DNA of 64,000 bases from Marinomonas ostreistagni (GTDB taxonomy: Bacteria > Pseudomonadota > Gammaproteobacteria > Pseudomonadales > Marinomonadaceae), in NCBI RefSeq assembly GCF_016461785.1, contig NZ_JAEMUH010000012.1, forward strand, positions 108,850-172,849. The letters are read 5' to 3'. Below, one piece after another: positions 17,634 to 25,473 of this stretch (the first letter of the stretch is position 1; every line of letters starts with the position of its first letter). The position numbers and the translations under genes are program-made. Below the pieces are notes generated by a model. The model made no database searches and was not told the DNA's origin. It worked only from the letters and a program-made list of their open reading frames with translations.

Positions 17634-18671
17634 TTAAAAAGAACGTTTCACGCGTGTGACTTTATAGATTACGTCTTCAGCATTGGTTACGCCCGCTTCG
17701 GCTTGTTTCTCAGCCCATTGGCGTTGAATACTTTGGTAGTGGGTCATATGAGCCCATTGTTGCACTTCTTCATCTGTCATAAAGCGAATATTCGTGCCTT
17801 CTGAACGGAGCTTGCTGACCATAGCGTCAAACTGCTCTTCCATATTCTGCCCTTGCTGCCTGTAAGCGCGTGACGCAGCACGTTTGATCGCATCCTTATC
17901 CATTTGATCAAGCTCGTCATACTTTGTTTTGTTCATTGCGACGACATAAAGGTGCCCAAGCCACATATTCTTGGAGATGAGAGCATAAGGGGCTTTTTCA
18001 TGCAGCTTTAGGTTGTAGGCGCTATCGATATTGACGTAAATACCATCTAAACGGCCATCTTGCAGCATATCGTAGATCTCTGGGCTCCAGTGAGTTCTAA
18101 GCGGTTCAGCTCCGGCTTCCCGTAAAAAATCTAAATGCCAAAAGCTTGCTGAGCGCCATTTTTGACCTTGAATATCATTGATGCTGTCGACTGGTTTCGT
18201 GCCAAAGAAACCAACAGGATACCCTGTACTTAGGAAAATGGGCTGAAGGTTATTGGCATGAAATTCCTGCTCAAACTCGGGAATGCTCTCGAAGACATCT
18301 CGGAAGAAGGTGACTTGATCTTGGCCGCTTGGCCCTACTGGGAAGCTTTTGAATATTTGAGATAAAGGCAGCTCTTTGGCTGTGTATTCTGGCACGATGG
18401 TACTGATATCAACCGTCTTACCTTCTGTCAGAGTTGGCAGTGCTTCATAAGCAATGGCCAGTTCTCCATTCCAATGATTGTTAATATTGAGACGCCCGTT
18501 TGACTCTTGTTCTATCGCTGGAAACAACACGTCCTTCAAAAAATCAGTACGCATTTGCCCTATAGGTTGATGATCACTGTAGGTAAGTTCTTCTGCGAAG
18601 GCCCCGAGGCTTAAAACACTTAACATGGTCAAAGTAGATGATGTTGCGATGACTTTTTTCCAACGGCTCAT
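17634..18671 (-). CDS. TRAP transporter solute-binding protein (DctP family), orphan
   Basis: A 345-residue periplasmic binding protein with a signal peptide (residues 1-26, ending LGAFA) and the DctP fold: FPVGPSGQD, IQGQKWRSASFWHL with the conserved Arg that holds the substrate carboxylate, and LDGIYVNIDSA. TRAP systems import organic acids with sodium. No DctQ or DctM membrane genes are adjacent, so it either uses a transporter encoded elsewhere or senses a ligand. A TetR gene lies upstream on the same strand, with a 40-bp palindrome between the two. Confidence 0.87.
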   Translation of the reverse strand: MSRWKKVIATSSTLTMLSVLSLGAFAEELTYSDHQPIGQMRTDFLKDVLFPAIEQESNGRLNINNHWNGELAIAYEALPTLTEGKTVDISTIVPEYTAKELPLSQIFKSFPVGPSGQDQVTFFRDVFESIPEFEQEFHANNLQPIFLSTGYPVGFFGTKPVDSINDIQGQKWRSASFWHLDFLREAGAEPLRTHWSPEIYDMLQDGRLDGIYVNIDSAYNLKLHEKAPYALISKNMWLGHLYVVAMNKTKYDELDQMDKDAIKRAASRAYRQQGQNMEEQFDAMVSKLRSEGTNIRFMTDEEVQQWAHMTHYQSIQRQWAEKQAEAGVTNAEDVIYKVTRVKRSF

Positions 18672-18695
18672 TGCTGTATTTCCTCAAATGTAGTG

Positions 18696-18735
18696 GTTAA
18701 CTTAATTAAATGAACATTCATTTAATTAAGTTAAC
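18696..18735. promoter_or_regulatory. 40-bp near-perfect palindromic operator
   Basis: Two 19-bp perfect inverted arms (GTTAACTTAATTAAATGAA and complement) around two bases. It lies 25 bases upstream of the TRAP gene start and downstream of the TetR gene. The AATGAACATTCATT centre is typical of TetR-family sites. Probably the operator for the TetR protein at 18798-19370. Confidence 0.85.
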
Positions 18736-18797
18736 AGCGTTCTTCCTCCTTGCCAATTTCTCACCATGTAAATCTGTGTAAATTTTATACGTTAGAA

Positions 18798-19370
18798 TTA
18801 ATCAGAGATTGCATCCCAGGCTAATGAGAAAGCTTGGTCTAAATCATGGGCAGAGTTATCTAAACTGGCACCTAAGCGAGATCGAGCTAAAAATACGACG
18901 GGCGCTAAGATGAATGACAGCATCATTGGTTTAGGAATATCTTTGAGAACGCCCTGCTCAATACCGTCACTGAGTGCTTTATGAAATTCTTGATAAGGCG
19001 CCTCTAAGGCATTGGTATCTACGTGTTGTATTAAAGGCGAATGGGAAAACTGATCAATGTACTGATAGTCATCTGGATAGTTAGAAACGTAGTCGTAGAG
19101 CCTAGTCCAAAAGGCATGAACGTTATCCTTTAGGGATTTCGCGGAGTCAAAGTCGCTCAAGATGTAGTCACTAAGCTCTGTTTTAGTGACCATAAATGTT
19201 GAAGTCAGCAAGTCGTCTTTATTACTGAAATAGATATACAAGGTCGCAGGTGCAACGCCCGCTTTTTTCGCTATTTTATTAACGGATGCAGAGGCAAAGC
19301 CCTCTTCTTTCACAACTTGTATGGTTGCTTTGTGCAGTGCTTGCTTCTTTGTCTCGTCTCGATGTCTCAT
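18798..19370 (-). CDS. TetR family transcriptional regulator
   Basis: A 190-residue TetR-type repressor; the helix-turn-helix is at about residues 25-45 (VNKIAKKAGVAPATLYIYFS) and a helical ligand-binding domain follows. It starts MRHRDETKKQALHKAT, a normal family start. The orphan TRAP gene 126 bases downstream on the same strand and the intervening large palindrome suggest that it represses the TRAP gene until its substrate is present (inference). Confidence 0.88.
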   Translation of the reverse strand: MRHRDETKKQALHKATIQVVKEEGFASASVNKIAKKAGVAPATLYIYFSNKDDLLTSTFMVTKTELSDYILSDFDSAKSLKDNVHAFWTRLYDYVSNYPDDYQYIDQFSHSPLIQHVDTNALEAPYQEFHKALSDGIEQGVLKDIPKPMMLSFILAPVVFLARSRLGASLDNSAHDLDQAFSLAWDAISD

Positions 19371-19473
19371 TACTTACTCAGATCTCATCATTAGCAGGTA
19401 CCTTGTGCTGGGGATACTACTGCGTATGGATGAAAATGGGAACCAATGTACCTAATGATCGTTATGTCTCGTA

Positions 19474-19954
19474 GCTTAAGCTTTTGCAGGTATGCGCTTC
19501 CATGCAATGCAAATATTTAAAAAGCACGCGAATCAAATGCATGGAATCTCTTGTAGGACTGCGCTGCGCGCGGGAACAACCTAGCATCCTCGGCGGTAAT
19601 GAGTTTCGCCTAATTGCTGTGGGGTGGAGCTTCCAAGCATTCAATTCGCTTGCGCAACTTCTTCGCCTCGTTCCTCAGATCGAAACGTCAGCGCGAATCA
19701 AACGCATGAAACCTCTAATGAAGGCCGCGATATTATTTTTTGTACGACCCGATTCTATCGGGGATAAAGGCTTTTGTAGTACCGCGCTGTGCGCGGGAAC
19801 AGCCTCGAATCCTCCGCGGCAATGCGTTCCACCTGAATACAGTTGGTTTGAGCTTCTATGCAATTCAAATATGTAAAAAGCATGCGAATCAAACGCATAG
19901 AATCTCTGATAAAGGTCGCAATATCTGTCTTTGTACGACCCGATTTTATCGGGG
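19474..19954 (+). repeat. REP-like blocks B0 (partial), B1 and B2 in tandem
   Basis: A partial block (19474-19550) runs straight into a full block at 19551-19763, then a second full block at 19774-19954. B1 contains the variant middle CATTCAATTCGCTTGCG, also seen in C2 (27640-27849), while B2 has the ATTCAAATATGTAAAAAGCA middle. This shows two sub-types that alternate in tandem. The preceding stretch (19371-19473) contains no gene. Confidence 0.85.
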
Positions 19955-20238
19955 AGCAGGTTCGCAGCCTCGGTTAAGAACCGCTAAGAATTTGATCTAA
20001 GAACATTGGCAACAGCATTAGAAATAGCTTAACCTCTAATCAACACTGTCAAGGATGACTAGAGCACACCTTTCTTTTTTCCCTCTGACAGATGCGGTTA
20101 TCTATCAAAATGAGCATGCGTGTTTTTACATGCTTAAGATACTTGCTTTGCATGATAGATCTAATTTCATCATTAGCTTCTGGCATATCTGATCGGTATC
20201 CAAATACAGAAGAACGCGCACATGTACTAATAAAATTT
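19955..20238 (+). repeat. Second non-coding repeat, copy B
   Basis: Contains GAGCAGGTTCGCAGCCT, TTTGATCTAAGAACATTGGC, CTGTCAAGGATGACTAGAG, TATCAAAATGAGCATGCGTG and TACAGAAGAACGCGCAC in the same order as 27850-28155. It ends ACTAATAAAATT immediately before TTAGCAC and the LysE-type gene. Relative to copy C it lacks about 24 bp (GCGCGGTTTATTGG-type text) near its end. Confidence 0.85.
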
Positions 20239-20270
20239 TAGCACTCAGAATCACATAGCAAGGAGGTTTC

Positions 20271-20897
20271 GTGTTTCCATTAGAGATATTTGTTACTTAT
20301 ACATTGGCTTGCTTGCTGTTAGTTATCTCACCTGGGCCAGATAATTTACTCGCAATCGGTCGTGGTTTAAGCCAAGGTCGAATAGCTGCAGTAATATCAG
20401 GCATGTCTTCTGGAGCGGGGATATTGTTTCATGTCGTTGCAGCTACCTTCGGACTCACTCTTCTAATTCAAACCTCTGAACTTGCGTTTTACGTAGTAAA
20501 ATTCGTCGGTGCTGCTTACTTAATTTGGTTGGGTGTGAAAGTTCTTCGTTCGAGAAACCTGTTCTCATTGGAACCAGCGAAAAAACAGTCTCTGAAAGTT
20601 ATTTTCTCAGCAGGCTTTCTATCAGCCGCGCTTAATCCGAAGCCTGGAATGTTTGTTCTTGCTTTTGTTCCTCAATTTGTAAACCCAAGCCTAGGATCAG
20701 TGACGACTCAAATGATCGGCTATGGAGTTTGGTTTGCAGTATTAACTGCGGTTGGCTTTAGTTTAATGGGAGTGTTCTCGTCACAACTGTCTGAGTGGTT
20801 TAGGAACAAACCTAAACTGGTGTCAGGATTAAACATTGGTGCGGGCATCACATTCGTTTCTTCTGGGTTAGCAGTCGCGTTTATGAAACAGCGATAA
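20271..20897 (+). CDS. LysE/RhtB family translocator (cassette cargo)
   Basis: A 208-residue membrane protein with about six hydrophobic segments and the LysE signature SPGPDNLLAIGRGLSQGR near residues 20-38; GWGxK-like WLGVKVL and LNPKPGMFVLAFVPQF are also typical. Such proteins export amino acids or homoserine lactone. The start is a GTG at 20271 fixed by an AAGGAGG ribosome-binding site five bases upstream. It is the first cargo gene after repeat copy B and has no regulator beside it. Confidence 0.88.
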   Translation: MFPLEIFVTYTLACLLLVISPGPDNLLAIGRGLSQGRIAAVISGMSSGAGILFHVVAATFGLTLLIQTSELAFYVVKFVGAAYLIWLGVKVLRSRNLFSLEPAKKQSLKVIFSAGFLSAALNPKPGMFVLAFVPQFVNPSLGSVTTQMIGYGVWFAVLTAVGFSLMGVFSSQLSEWFRNKPKLVSGLNIGAGITFVSSGLAVAFMKQR

Positions 20898-21132
20898 AAC
20901 ATGATCACCGTAGAGGGTAAGTCCGTAGACTATATGTACCGAGACGAAACGATTAATTCTTAAGATAGCGGTTGGTGTTTTATGTCTGGCTACGGATCTC
21001 AGTAATATATGAATGACCCGAGCAATCATGTAATTTGCGAGTAATGGAGGTTCTTCTAAATCATGGAGCTAATTACAAACATAAAAACAAGTCTGGAAAA
21101 ACAGCTAGAGATTACGCAAAGTCTAGAGGTGA

Positions 21133-21318
21133 ATCCGACAAAGTAGAACTTCTAGATGGATTCTAAAACGTGTAAAAAGATCGTATTTTCCAAGTTACAT
21201 GATTGCACACGGCATGGGATCATTTACAAATTCAGCGACAGAAGGCTCGTTAATTAAAGATTTTGATTCTCGTGATGCTTGGTCAAAATCGATGGTGTTC
21301 ATCAAGTGCAGTAACTAA
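21133..21318 (+). pseudogene. Probable gene remnant, C-terminal fragment
   Basis: The open frame from 21133 to the TAA at 21316-21318 encodes about 61 residues including YFPSYMIAHGMGSFTNSATE and WSKSMVFIKCSN. An ATG lies at 21199 without a ribosome-binding site. It reads like the C-terminal part of a real protein, but I do not recognise it. The 20898-21132 stretch before it holds only short broken frames, for example one from 21063 of 27 residues, so this is probably a decayed cassette gene. Confidence 0.35.
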
Positions 21319-21324
21319 CCTAAA

Positions 21325-21346
21325 GCGCGCATGCGTATTAATAATT
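21325..21346 (+). repeat. Terminal fragment of the second repeat, copy D
   Basis: GCGCGCATGCGTATTAATAATT matches the last bases of copies A and C (ACGCATGCGTATTAATAA; GCGCATGCGCATTAATAATT). It precedes the effector-binding protein gene as the other copies precede their cargo. Confidence 0.65.
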
Positions 21347-21366
21347 TACGTACCGACAGGAATATT

Positions 21367-21816
21367 ATGATGGAATTAAGATTCGTTTCAGAAAAAACCA
21401 TTAACGGAATATCGATCAGAACAAATAATGCGGTAGAAATGAGCCCCAACGGGAAAATACCCGCATTATGGCAATCTTTCGATGAAAGTGTTCCTGTTGA
21501 CTATAAAAATGGTGAACGTGTCTACGGCGCTTACTACAACTACGAGTCAGACCATAACGGGATGTTCACGGTTCTCGCTGGTTTTGATGGTCAGTCATAC
21601 CCTTCAAATGTAGATATTGAGCAATTAACTATCCCTAATGGTAAGTACCTAGTGTTCACCCATAAAGGGGAAATGCCTCAAATCGCCATCGATGCATGGA
21701 CAGAAGTTTGGGAATACTTCTCTAATGAAAATTGCGAGCATCAAAGGCTGTTTTCAATAGACTTTGAATATTATCCAAACGGTAATGAAATCGAAGTCCA
21801 TATTGCGGTGCAATAG
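21367..21816 (+). CDS. GyrI-like/AraC effector-binding domain protein (cassette cargo)
   Basis: A 149-residue stand-alone effector-binding domain, as in the C-terminal half of Rob/BmrR-type regulators and the GyrI/SbmC protein. Diagnostic features are an N-terminal ELRFVSEKTINGISIRT, a central YGAYYNYESDHNG, then PNGKYLVFTHKG, AWTEVWEYF and the final FEYYPNGNEIEVHIAV strand. Such domains bind small hydrophobic compounds or inhibit gyrase. It lacks a DNA-binding part. I start at the first ATG of ATGATGGAA with CAGGAA upstream; 21370 is equally possible. Confidence 0.75.
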   Translation: MMELRFVSEKTINGISIRTNNAVEMSPNGKIPALWQSFDESVPVDYKNGERVYGAYYNYESDHNGMFTVLAGFDGQSYPSNVDIEQLTIPNGKYLVFTHKGEMPQIAIDAWTEVWEYFSNENCEHQRLFSIDFEYYPNGNEIEVHIAVQ

Positions 21817-21832
21817 TTCTATAAAAACCTAT

Positions 21833-21900
21833 TAACAGCGGAGCGGACTTACAGCCAAGCTTTGTTGCGCAACTTTTGCGGGCACTGCGTACTTTGACGG
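21833..21900 (+). other. attC-like remnant
   Basis: ATTAACAGCGGAGCGGACTT, then ACAGCCAAGC and GCGCAACTTTTGCGGG resemble in order the CGGACAGCCAAAAGC and GCAACTTTTGTCTG parts of the clear attC at 28785-28878, but the end lacks a GCGTTA core. Probably a decayed recombination site between the effector-binding and methyltransferase genes. Confidence 0.3.
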
Positions 21901-21914
21901 GAAATTAGAGATTT

Positions 21915-22511
21915 ATGGATGAGAACACTGAAATTTGGCGTGCGTACTACGAAAAGGCACTGTCTCGCCCCCATTCAGAACATACTGAATTTGCAGTCCA
22001 GCTCAATGAATCAAATCTCAAAATAGCCACCGACTGTGGTTGTGGAACAGGTAGTGATATCGAATACCTAGCGCAACAGGGCTTTCAAGTTCATGGCTTT
22101 GATATCAACCCTGACGCGGTCGCTATTTGTCGAGACAGATTCAGGGCAAAGTCATTGGTGAATGTTACTGAGTCTTCGTTTGAGTCGTTCGACTATCCAA
22201 AATCTGGTGTTGTTATCGCAAATTCTAGTTTGTTCTTCGCTGACCCAAACCAATTTGAATCGACTTGGCACAACATTAAATCTTCCATTGAAATCGGTGG
22301 GGTGTTTGCAGGTGACTTCATGGGCTGCGAAGACAGTTGGGCTCATAGCTATCGCAGCCCAACAGCACCCTTATCAGAATCAGAAGTAAAGGCTTTGTTC
22401 TCGGGGTTTGAAATAATTAAGTTCTTTGAACGCGATGAAGCTGCAAAAACCTCATTGGGTAGAATGAAGCACTGGCATACATATTCCGTGATTGCGGTAA
22501 AACGTACATAA
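21915..22511 (+). CDS. Class I SAM-dependent methyltransferase (cassette cargo)
   Basis: A 198-residue methyltransferase of the Rossmann type. Motif I is DCGCGTGSDIEYLAQQGF near residues 39-56, an acidic loop follows at VHGFDINPDAV, and the motif IV region is VVIANSSLFFADP. It resembles small tellurite-resistance (TehB) or rRNA-independent methyltransferases, but the substrate is unknown. It is on the same strand as all other cargo genes. The following bases (ATAACAAATAAATTAAG to GCGTTGCTC near 22601) may be another decayed recombination site. Confidence 0.8.
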   Translation: MDENTEIWRAYYEKALSRPHSEHTEFAVQLNESNLKIATDCGCGTGSDIEYLAQQGFQVHGFDINPDAVAICRDRFRAKSLVNVTESSFESFDYPKSGVVIANSSLFFADPNQFESTWHNIKSSIEIGGVFAGDFMGCEDSWAHSYRSPTAPLSESEVKALFSGFEIIKFFERDEAAKTSLGRMKHWHTYSVIAVKRT

Positions 22512-22637
22512 CAAATAAATTAAGCAGATTCACTGCGTTCGATATTCTGGGCTTGAATCATATTCAGTGGTTTTGGTGCAACGACTTAGATTGGCAATAG
22601 CGTTGCTCATTATTTAATGTGGCTTAAGGGACAAAGC

Positions 22638-23030
22638 ATGACATACATCCAACTGGCTTATTTGCACCTGATAACTGTTGTGCCCGCTTTCTTTATTGGT
22701 GCTGTTCTATTGGTCAATCGAAAGGGTACTTTGAATCATAAGCTTCTTGGAAAAATGTATATGGTTCTAATGTTGCTGACCGCTTTTATTACTCTTTTCA
22801 TGTCAGCAGAAGTTGGACCAACCTTGCTAGGGCATTTTGGATTTATTCATTTGTTTAGTGTTCTGGTTTTATGCGCTGTTCCTGCTGCCTATCTGGCAGC
22901 AAAAAACAAAAATATGAAACTGCACAGAGGCTATATGATAGGCGTGTATGTTGGTGGCATATTAATCGCTGGAGCATTTGCCTTTAGTCCAGGAAGACTT
23001 CTACATACGTGGTTGATGGCACTCGAGTAA
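22638..23030 (+). CDS. DUF2306-like membrane protein (cassette cargo)
   Basis: A 130-residue protein with four hydrophobic segments, the pattern of the DUF2306 family: LAYLHLITVVPAFFIGAVLL, KLLGKMYMVLMLLTAFITLF, FIHLFSVLVLCAVPAAYLA and GVYVGGILIAGAFAF, with a conserved His in KLHRGYMIG before the last one. The function of the family is unknown. I start at 22638 (MTYIQLAY) rather than at 22617. It is the last gene of island B, followed directly by a truncated REP-like unit. Confidence 0.75.
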   Translation: MTYIQLAYLHLITVVPAFFIGAVLLVNRKGTLNHKLLGKMYMVLMLLTAFITLFMSAEVGPTLLGHFGFIHLFSVLVLCAVPAAYLAAKNKNMKLHRGYMIGVYVGGILIAGAFAFSPGRLLHTWLMALE

Positions 23031-23037
23031 GCCTGAT

Positions 23038-23104
23038 CGACTTGTACGACCCGATTCTATCGGGGATAAATCCGCGTTGTAGGACTGCGCTGCGCGCGTG
23101 AATA
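23038..23104 (+). repeat. Truncated REP-like unit closing island B
   Basis: Carries the 3' hairpin of one block (TACGACCCGATTCTATCGGGG) and the 5' hairpin of the next (TGTAGGACTGCGCTGCGCGCG), then breaks off at the phytase terminator. Confidence 0.85.
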
Positions 23105-23111
23105 AAAAAAA

Positions 23112-23135
23112 CCGCTAATTCCCTCGAATTAGCGG
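23112..23135 (-). terminator. Rho-independent terminator of the phytase gene
   Basis: A perfect 9-bp stem (CCGCTAATT and complement, 6-base loop) followed on the minus strand by GGTTTTTTT, 22 bases after the phytase stop codon. Confidence 0.88.
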
Positions 23136-23157
23136 CTTTTTATCATCTAAATCAGGC

Positions 23158-25167
23158 TTATTTCAAAACCGCCTGAATATCTCGCCAGTCGACGATTTTG
23201 AAGTTCTGGTTTTCGGTTTTGTATTGGCTATCAATGTTGTACCAATCCTGTGCTAAGAACAGGCCGTTCGGGAATTCTTCGCCTAGGTTTTGTGATACCG
23301 CATGGATGCCGTCGGTGTCGGTAGCGCCGTCTGTGCCGCGTTCGTCATCGCCGATGATGGCGAAGCTTTTCACGAATTTGCCTTGGTCATTTAGATCAAA
23401 CGCCGCGTAGGTGTTGTTGCCTTGGCTTGAGGCGATCAACAGATTCTGCTCTGTTGTTTGGTAAAGGGTCAGGCCTTCGATGTCGTCGATTAGGTGTTTA
23501 CCATCGACTTTGGCGAAGACTTTACCTTCGGTGTTGCCGTCTGCTCGAGCATCGAACGTCCAGATCGCGTGGTCTTCTTCGCCCACATATAGAGTCTGAG
23601 TTCGGTCATCCACCACACAACCCTCTGGCTGTGATGGCACGTTTAGCGTGCGTACAACGGTGCCTTGAGCTTCGCCATTCTTCACGCTGATGCGCCATTG
23701 CTCGATCTGTCCGTCTTTGCCGTTCACGAACACATAAGGTGTGCTGTCTTCACCGCGTGACATACACAGGCCGTAGACTTCATCGACGCTGGATAGAAGC
23801 TCTGGGGCTTTTGGATGCACTGTGCCTTGAGTGGCAGGCAGTGGTTTGATCGGTGTGCTAGAGCCATCGATGGTGTAGAGCGTCACGGTATTTTTCTTAC
23901 GGTTTGAAGCCGCTGCTAGCGCGATTTGATTGCCATCAGCATCGATTACATCTTGGCGAATATCGACGTTGTTGGGCTTGCCGCCTTCTAGGTATTGGAT
24001 CTCGTTACCTTGCAGGTCATAGGCCATCAAGCCGCCCTTTTTATTGGTCGCGATGATCAGGCTGTCTTTGGGGGATTCGACGTTGTACCAAAGGGCTGGG
24101 TCGTCCGCCGCATCGCCATGGTTATCCACGGCTTTGGTTTCACCGTGAGCACGCACCAATTCCACGCCTTTGATTTCAAGCTCACGAGGAGACAAGGTGT
24201 TTTCTGCTTTGTAGCCCGAAAGCTTTTCAAGCTCGTTCCAAGAAAGCGTTTGGTAAACCGGCTCGTCTAGCTCGGTATTTCCGATCCAAAGCTGTTGAGT
24301 TGATGCGCTGACCAGCTTGGCTTCTTCAACGCCTGCGACATCAAACTTGCCAAGGAATTTATGGCTAACACGGTCGTACAGCACAAAGCCTTGCCCTTCA
24401 TCGGCGATGACGATGGCACCTTTGCCATGTGCTTGATAAACAATGTCTAGGTTTTCAATTTCTTCTAAATGACCAAGCGGCTCAACCACATCAAGCAACG
24501 CGCGGTCTTTGACATTCTCAGGGTCGGCACCGTACACCCAGACACCGACGTTTTGCTCTGCTACGTATAAGGTGTTGGTTTCATCATCCATAGCACAACC
24601 ACTTAGCTCACCGCCCACATTCATAGAGCGAACAAACGTTGGTTTGCCGTTATGTTGAATGGCACTGATGACCTGTTTGCCATCAAACGCCAGTTTGTAT
24701 TGCACGAGGTTGCCTGCTTCGTCGTAACTGGCGACAAACATATCGCCCGAAGTAGCATTTTTGCCCAAACAGACGCCTTCTGGCGTGATCTCCAGTGGCA
24801 AGCGCCCTACTTTTGTTAGCGGTGCTTTGGCTTTACCGTTGATCTGGTAGAACGCGATGGCGTCTTCATCGGGCAGGCCAACGGCTACGATGTCGGCTTT
24901 CTTACCACCTTTTGAACGCAAGCCATAACGCACGTCTGCGCCCAATGCTTCGATACCTTCAATATGCTGAATCTCTTTACCTGACGCGTTGTACACCGAG
25001 ATACCGTCGCCTTCTAAAGAGCTGATCAATAAAGATTGCTGACCGTCTGCGGATTGCCATGCCGCGCTGTCGGCAATGTCTTCATAGCTAGTGGATGTGG
25101 TCGCTGCGTAGGTGCTGCTGGCCGCCAATAAAGCGGTGGCAATCAGAGTGTGTTGGAAACGAGGCAT
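23158..25167 (-). CDS. Twin-domain beta-propeller phytase (3-phytase)
   Basis: A 669-residue exported enzyme with a signal peptide (residues 1-21, ending STYAA). The C-terminal half, from about residue 340, is a complete beta-propeller phytase domain: DDPALWYNVESPKDSLIIAT, NNVDIRQ, YGLCMSR, QPEGCVVDD, DDIEGLTLY and FLAQDWYN carry the calcium and phosphate ligands. The N-terminal half (about 25-330) is a second, degenerate propeller with PEGVCLG and GCAMDDETNTLYVAEQ. Dual-domain phytases are known to act processively on inositol phosphates. A Pho box 64 bases upstream indicates induction by phosphate starvation. Confidence 0.92.
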   Translation of the reverse strand: MPRFQHTLIATALLAASSTYAATTSTSYEDIADSAAWQSADGQQSLLISSLEGDGISVYNASGKEIQHIEGIEALGADVRYGLRSKGGKKADIVAVGLPDEDAIAFYQINGKAKAPLTKVGRLPLEITPEGVCLGKNATSGDMFVASYDEAGNLVQYKLAFDGKQVISAIQHNGKPTFVRSMNVGGELSGCAMDDETNTLYVAEQNVGVWVYGADPENVKDRALLDVVEPLGHLEEIENLDIVYQAHGKGAIVIADEGQGFVLYDRVSHKFLGKFDVAGVEEAKLVSASTQQLWIGNTELDEPVYQTLSWNELEKLSGYKAENTLSPRELEIKGVELVRAHGETKAVDNHGDAADDPALWYNVESPKDSLIIATNKKGGLMAYDLQGNEIQYLEGGKPNNVDIRQDVIDADGNQIALAAASNRKKNTVTLYTIDGSSTPIKPLPATQGTVHPKAPELLSSVDEVYGLCMSRGEDSTPYVFVNGKDGQIEQWRISVKNGEAQGTVVRTLNVPSQPEGCVVDDRTQTLYVGEEDHAIWTFDARADGNTEGKVFAKVDGKHLIDDIEGLTLYQTTEQNLLIASSQGNNTYAAFDLNDQGKFVKSFAIIGDDERGTDGATDTDGIHAVSQNLGEEFPNGLFLAQDWYNIDSQYKTENQNFKIVDWRDIQAVLK

Positions 25168-25214
25168 AAAGGTTCCTAATCATGAAATAAGGGTTGGTCA
25201 TAAGAATTAGGGGC

Positions 25215-25248
25215 ACTGTAAAAAGTTTGTGTGGCAGATTTGTGACAG
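25215..25248 (-). promoter_or_regulatory. Pho box and -10 element of the phytase promoter
   Basis: On the minus strand CTGTCAC, AAAT, CTGCCAC (25231-25248) reproduces the PhoB box of two 7-bp repeats separated by 4 bp. TACAGT follows after 10 bases as the -10 element, as expected at PhoB-dependent promoters that lack a -35. Confidence 0.85.
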
Positions 25249-25415
25249 ACTTTTTTGAGACTCTTGAAATAAGGTCGATGCGTGTAGTTTGGAAGACTTT
25301 TGAGCTTTTTAGCGGCCATTTATCCACTTTTAATTGGTTTTTATAGTCACATTTATCGTCCGTTCAGTTCATTTGGAAGAAAGTTCACCCCTTATGTGAG
25401 CTGATCGGACTTTGC

Positions 25416-25449
25416 TTGTCATATAAGTGTCACATGATGCGCGTACAAA
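25416..25449 (+). promoter_or_regulatory. Pho box and -10 element of the divergent operon
   Basis: TTGTCAT, ATAA, GTGTCAC (25416-25433) followed after 10 bases by TACAAA (25444-25449). It has the same geometry as the phytase Pho box and faces the opposite way, driving the gene at 25474. Confidence 0.78.
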
Positions 25450-25473
25450 CGTTGCTGTCTTGAGGAGAGCTAA

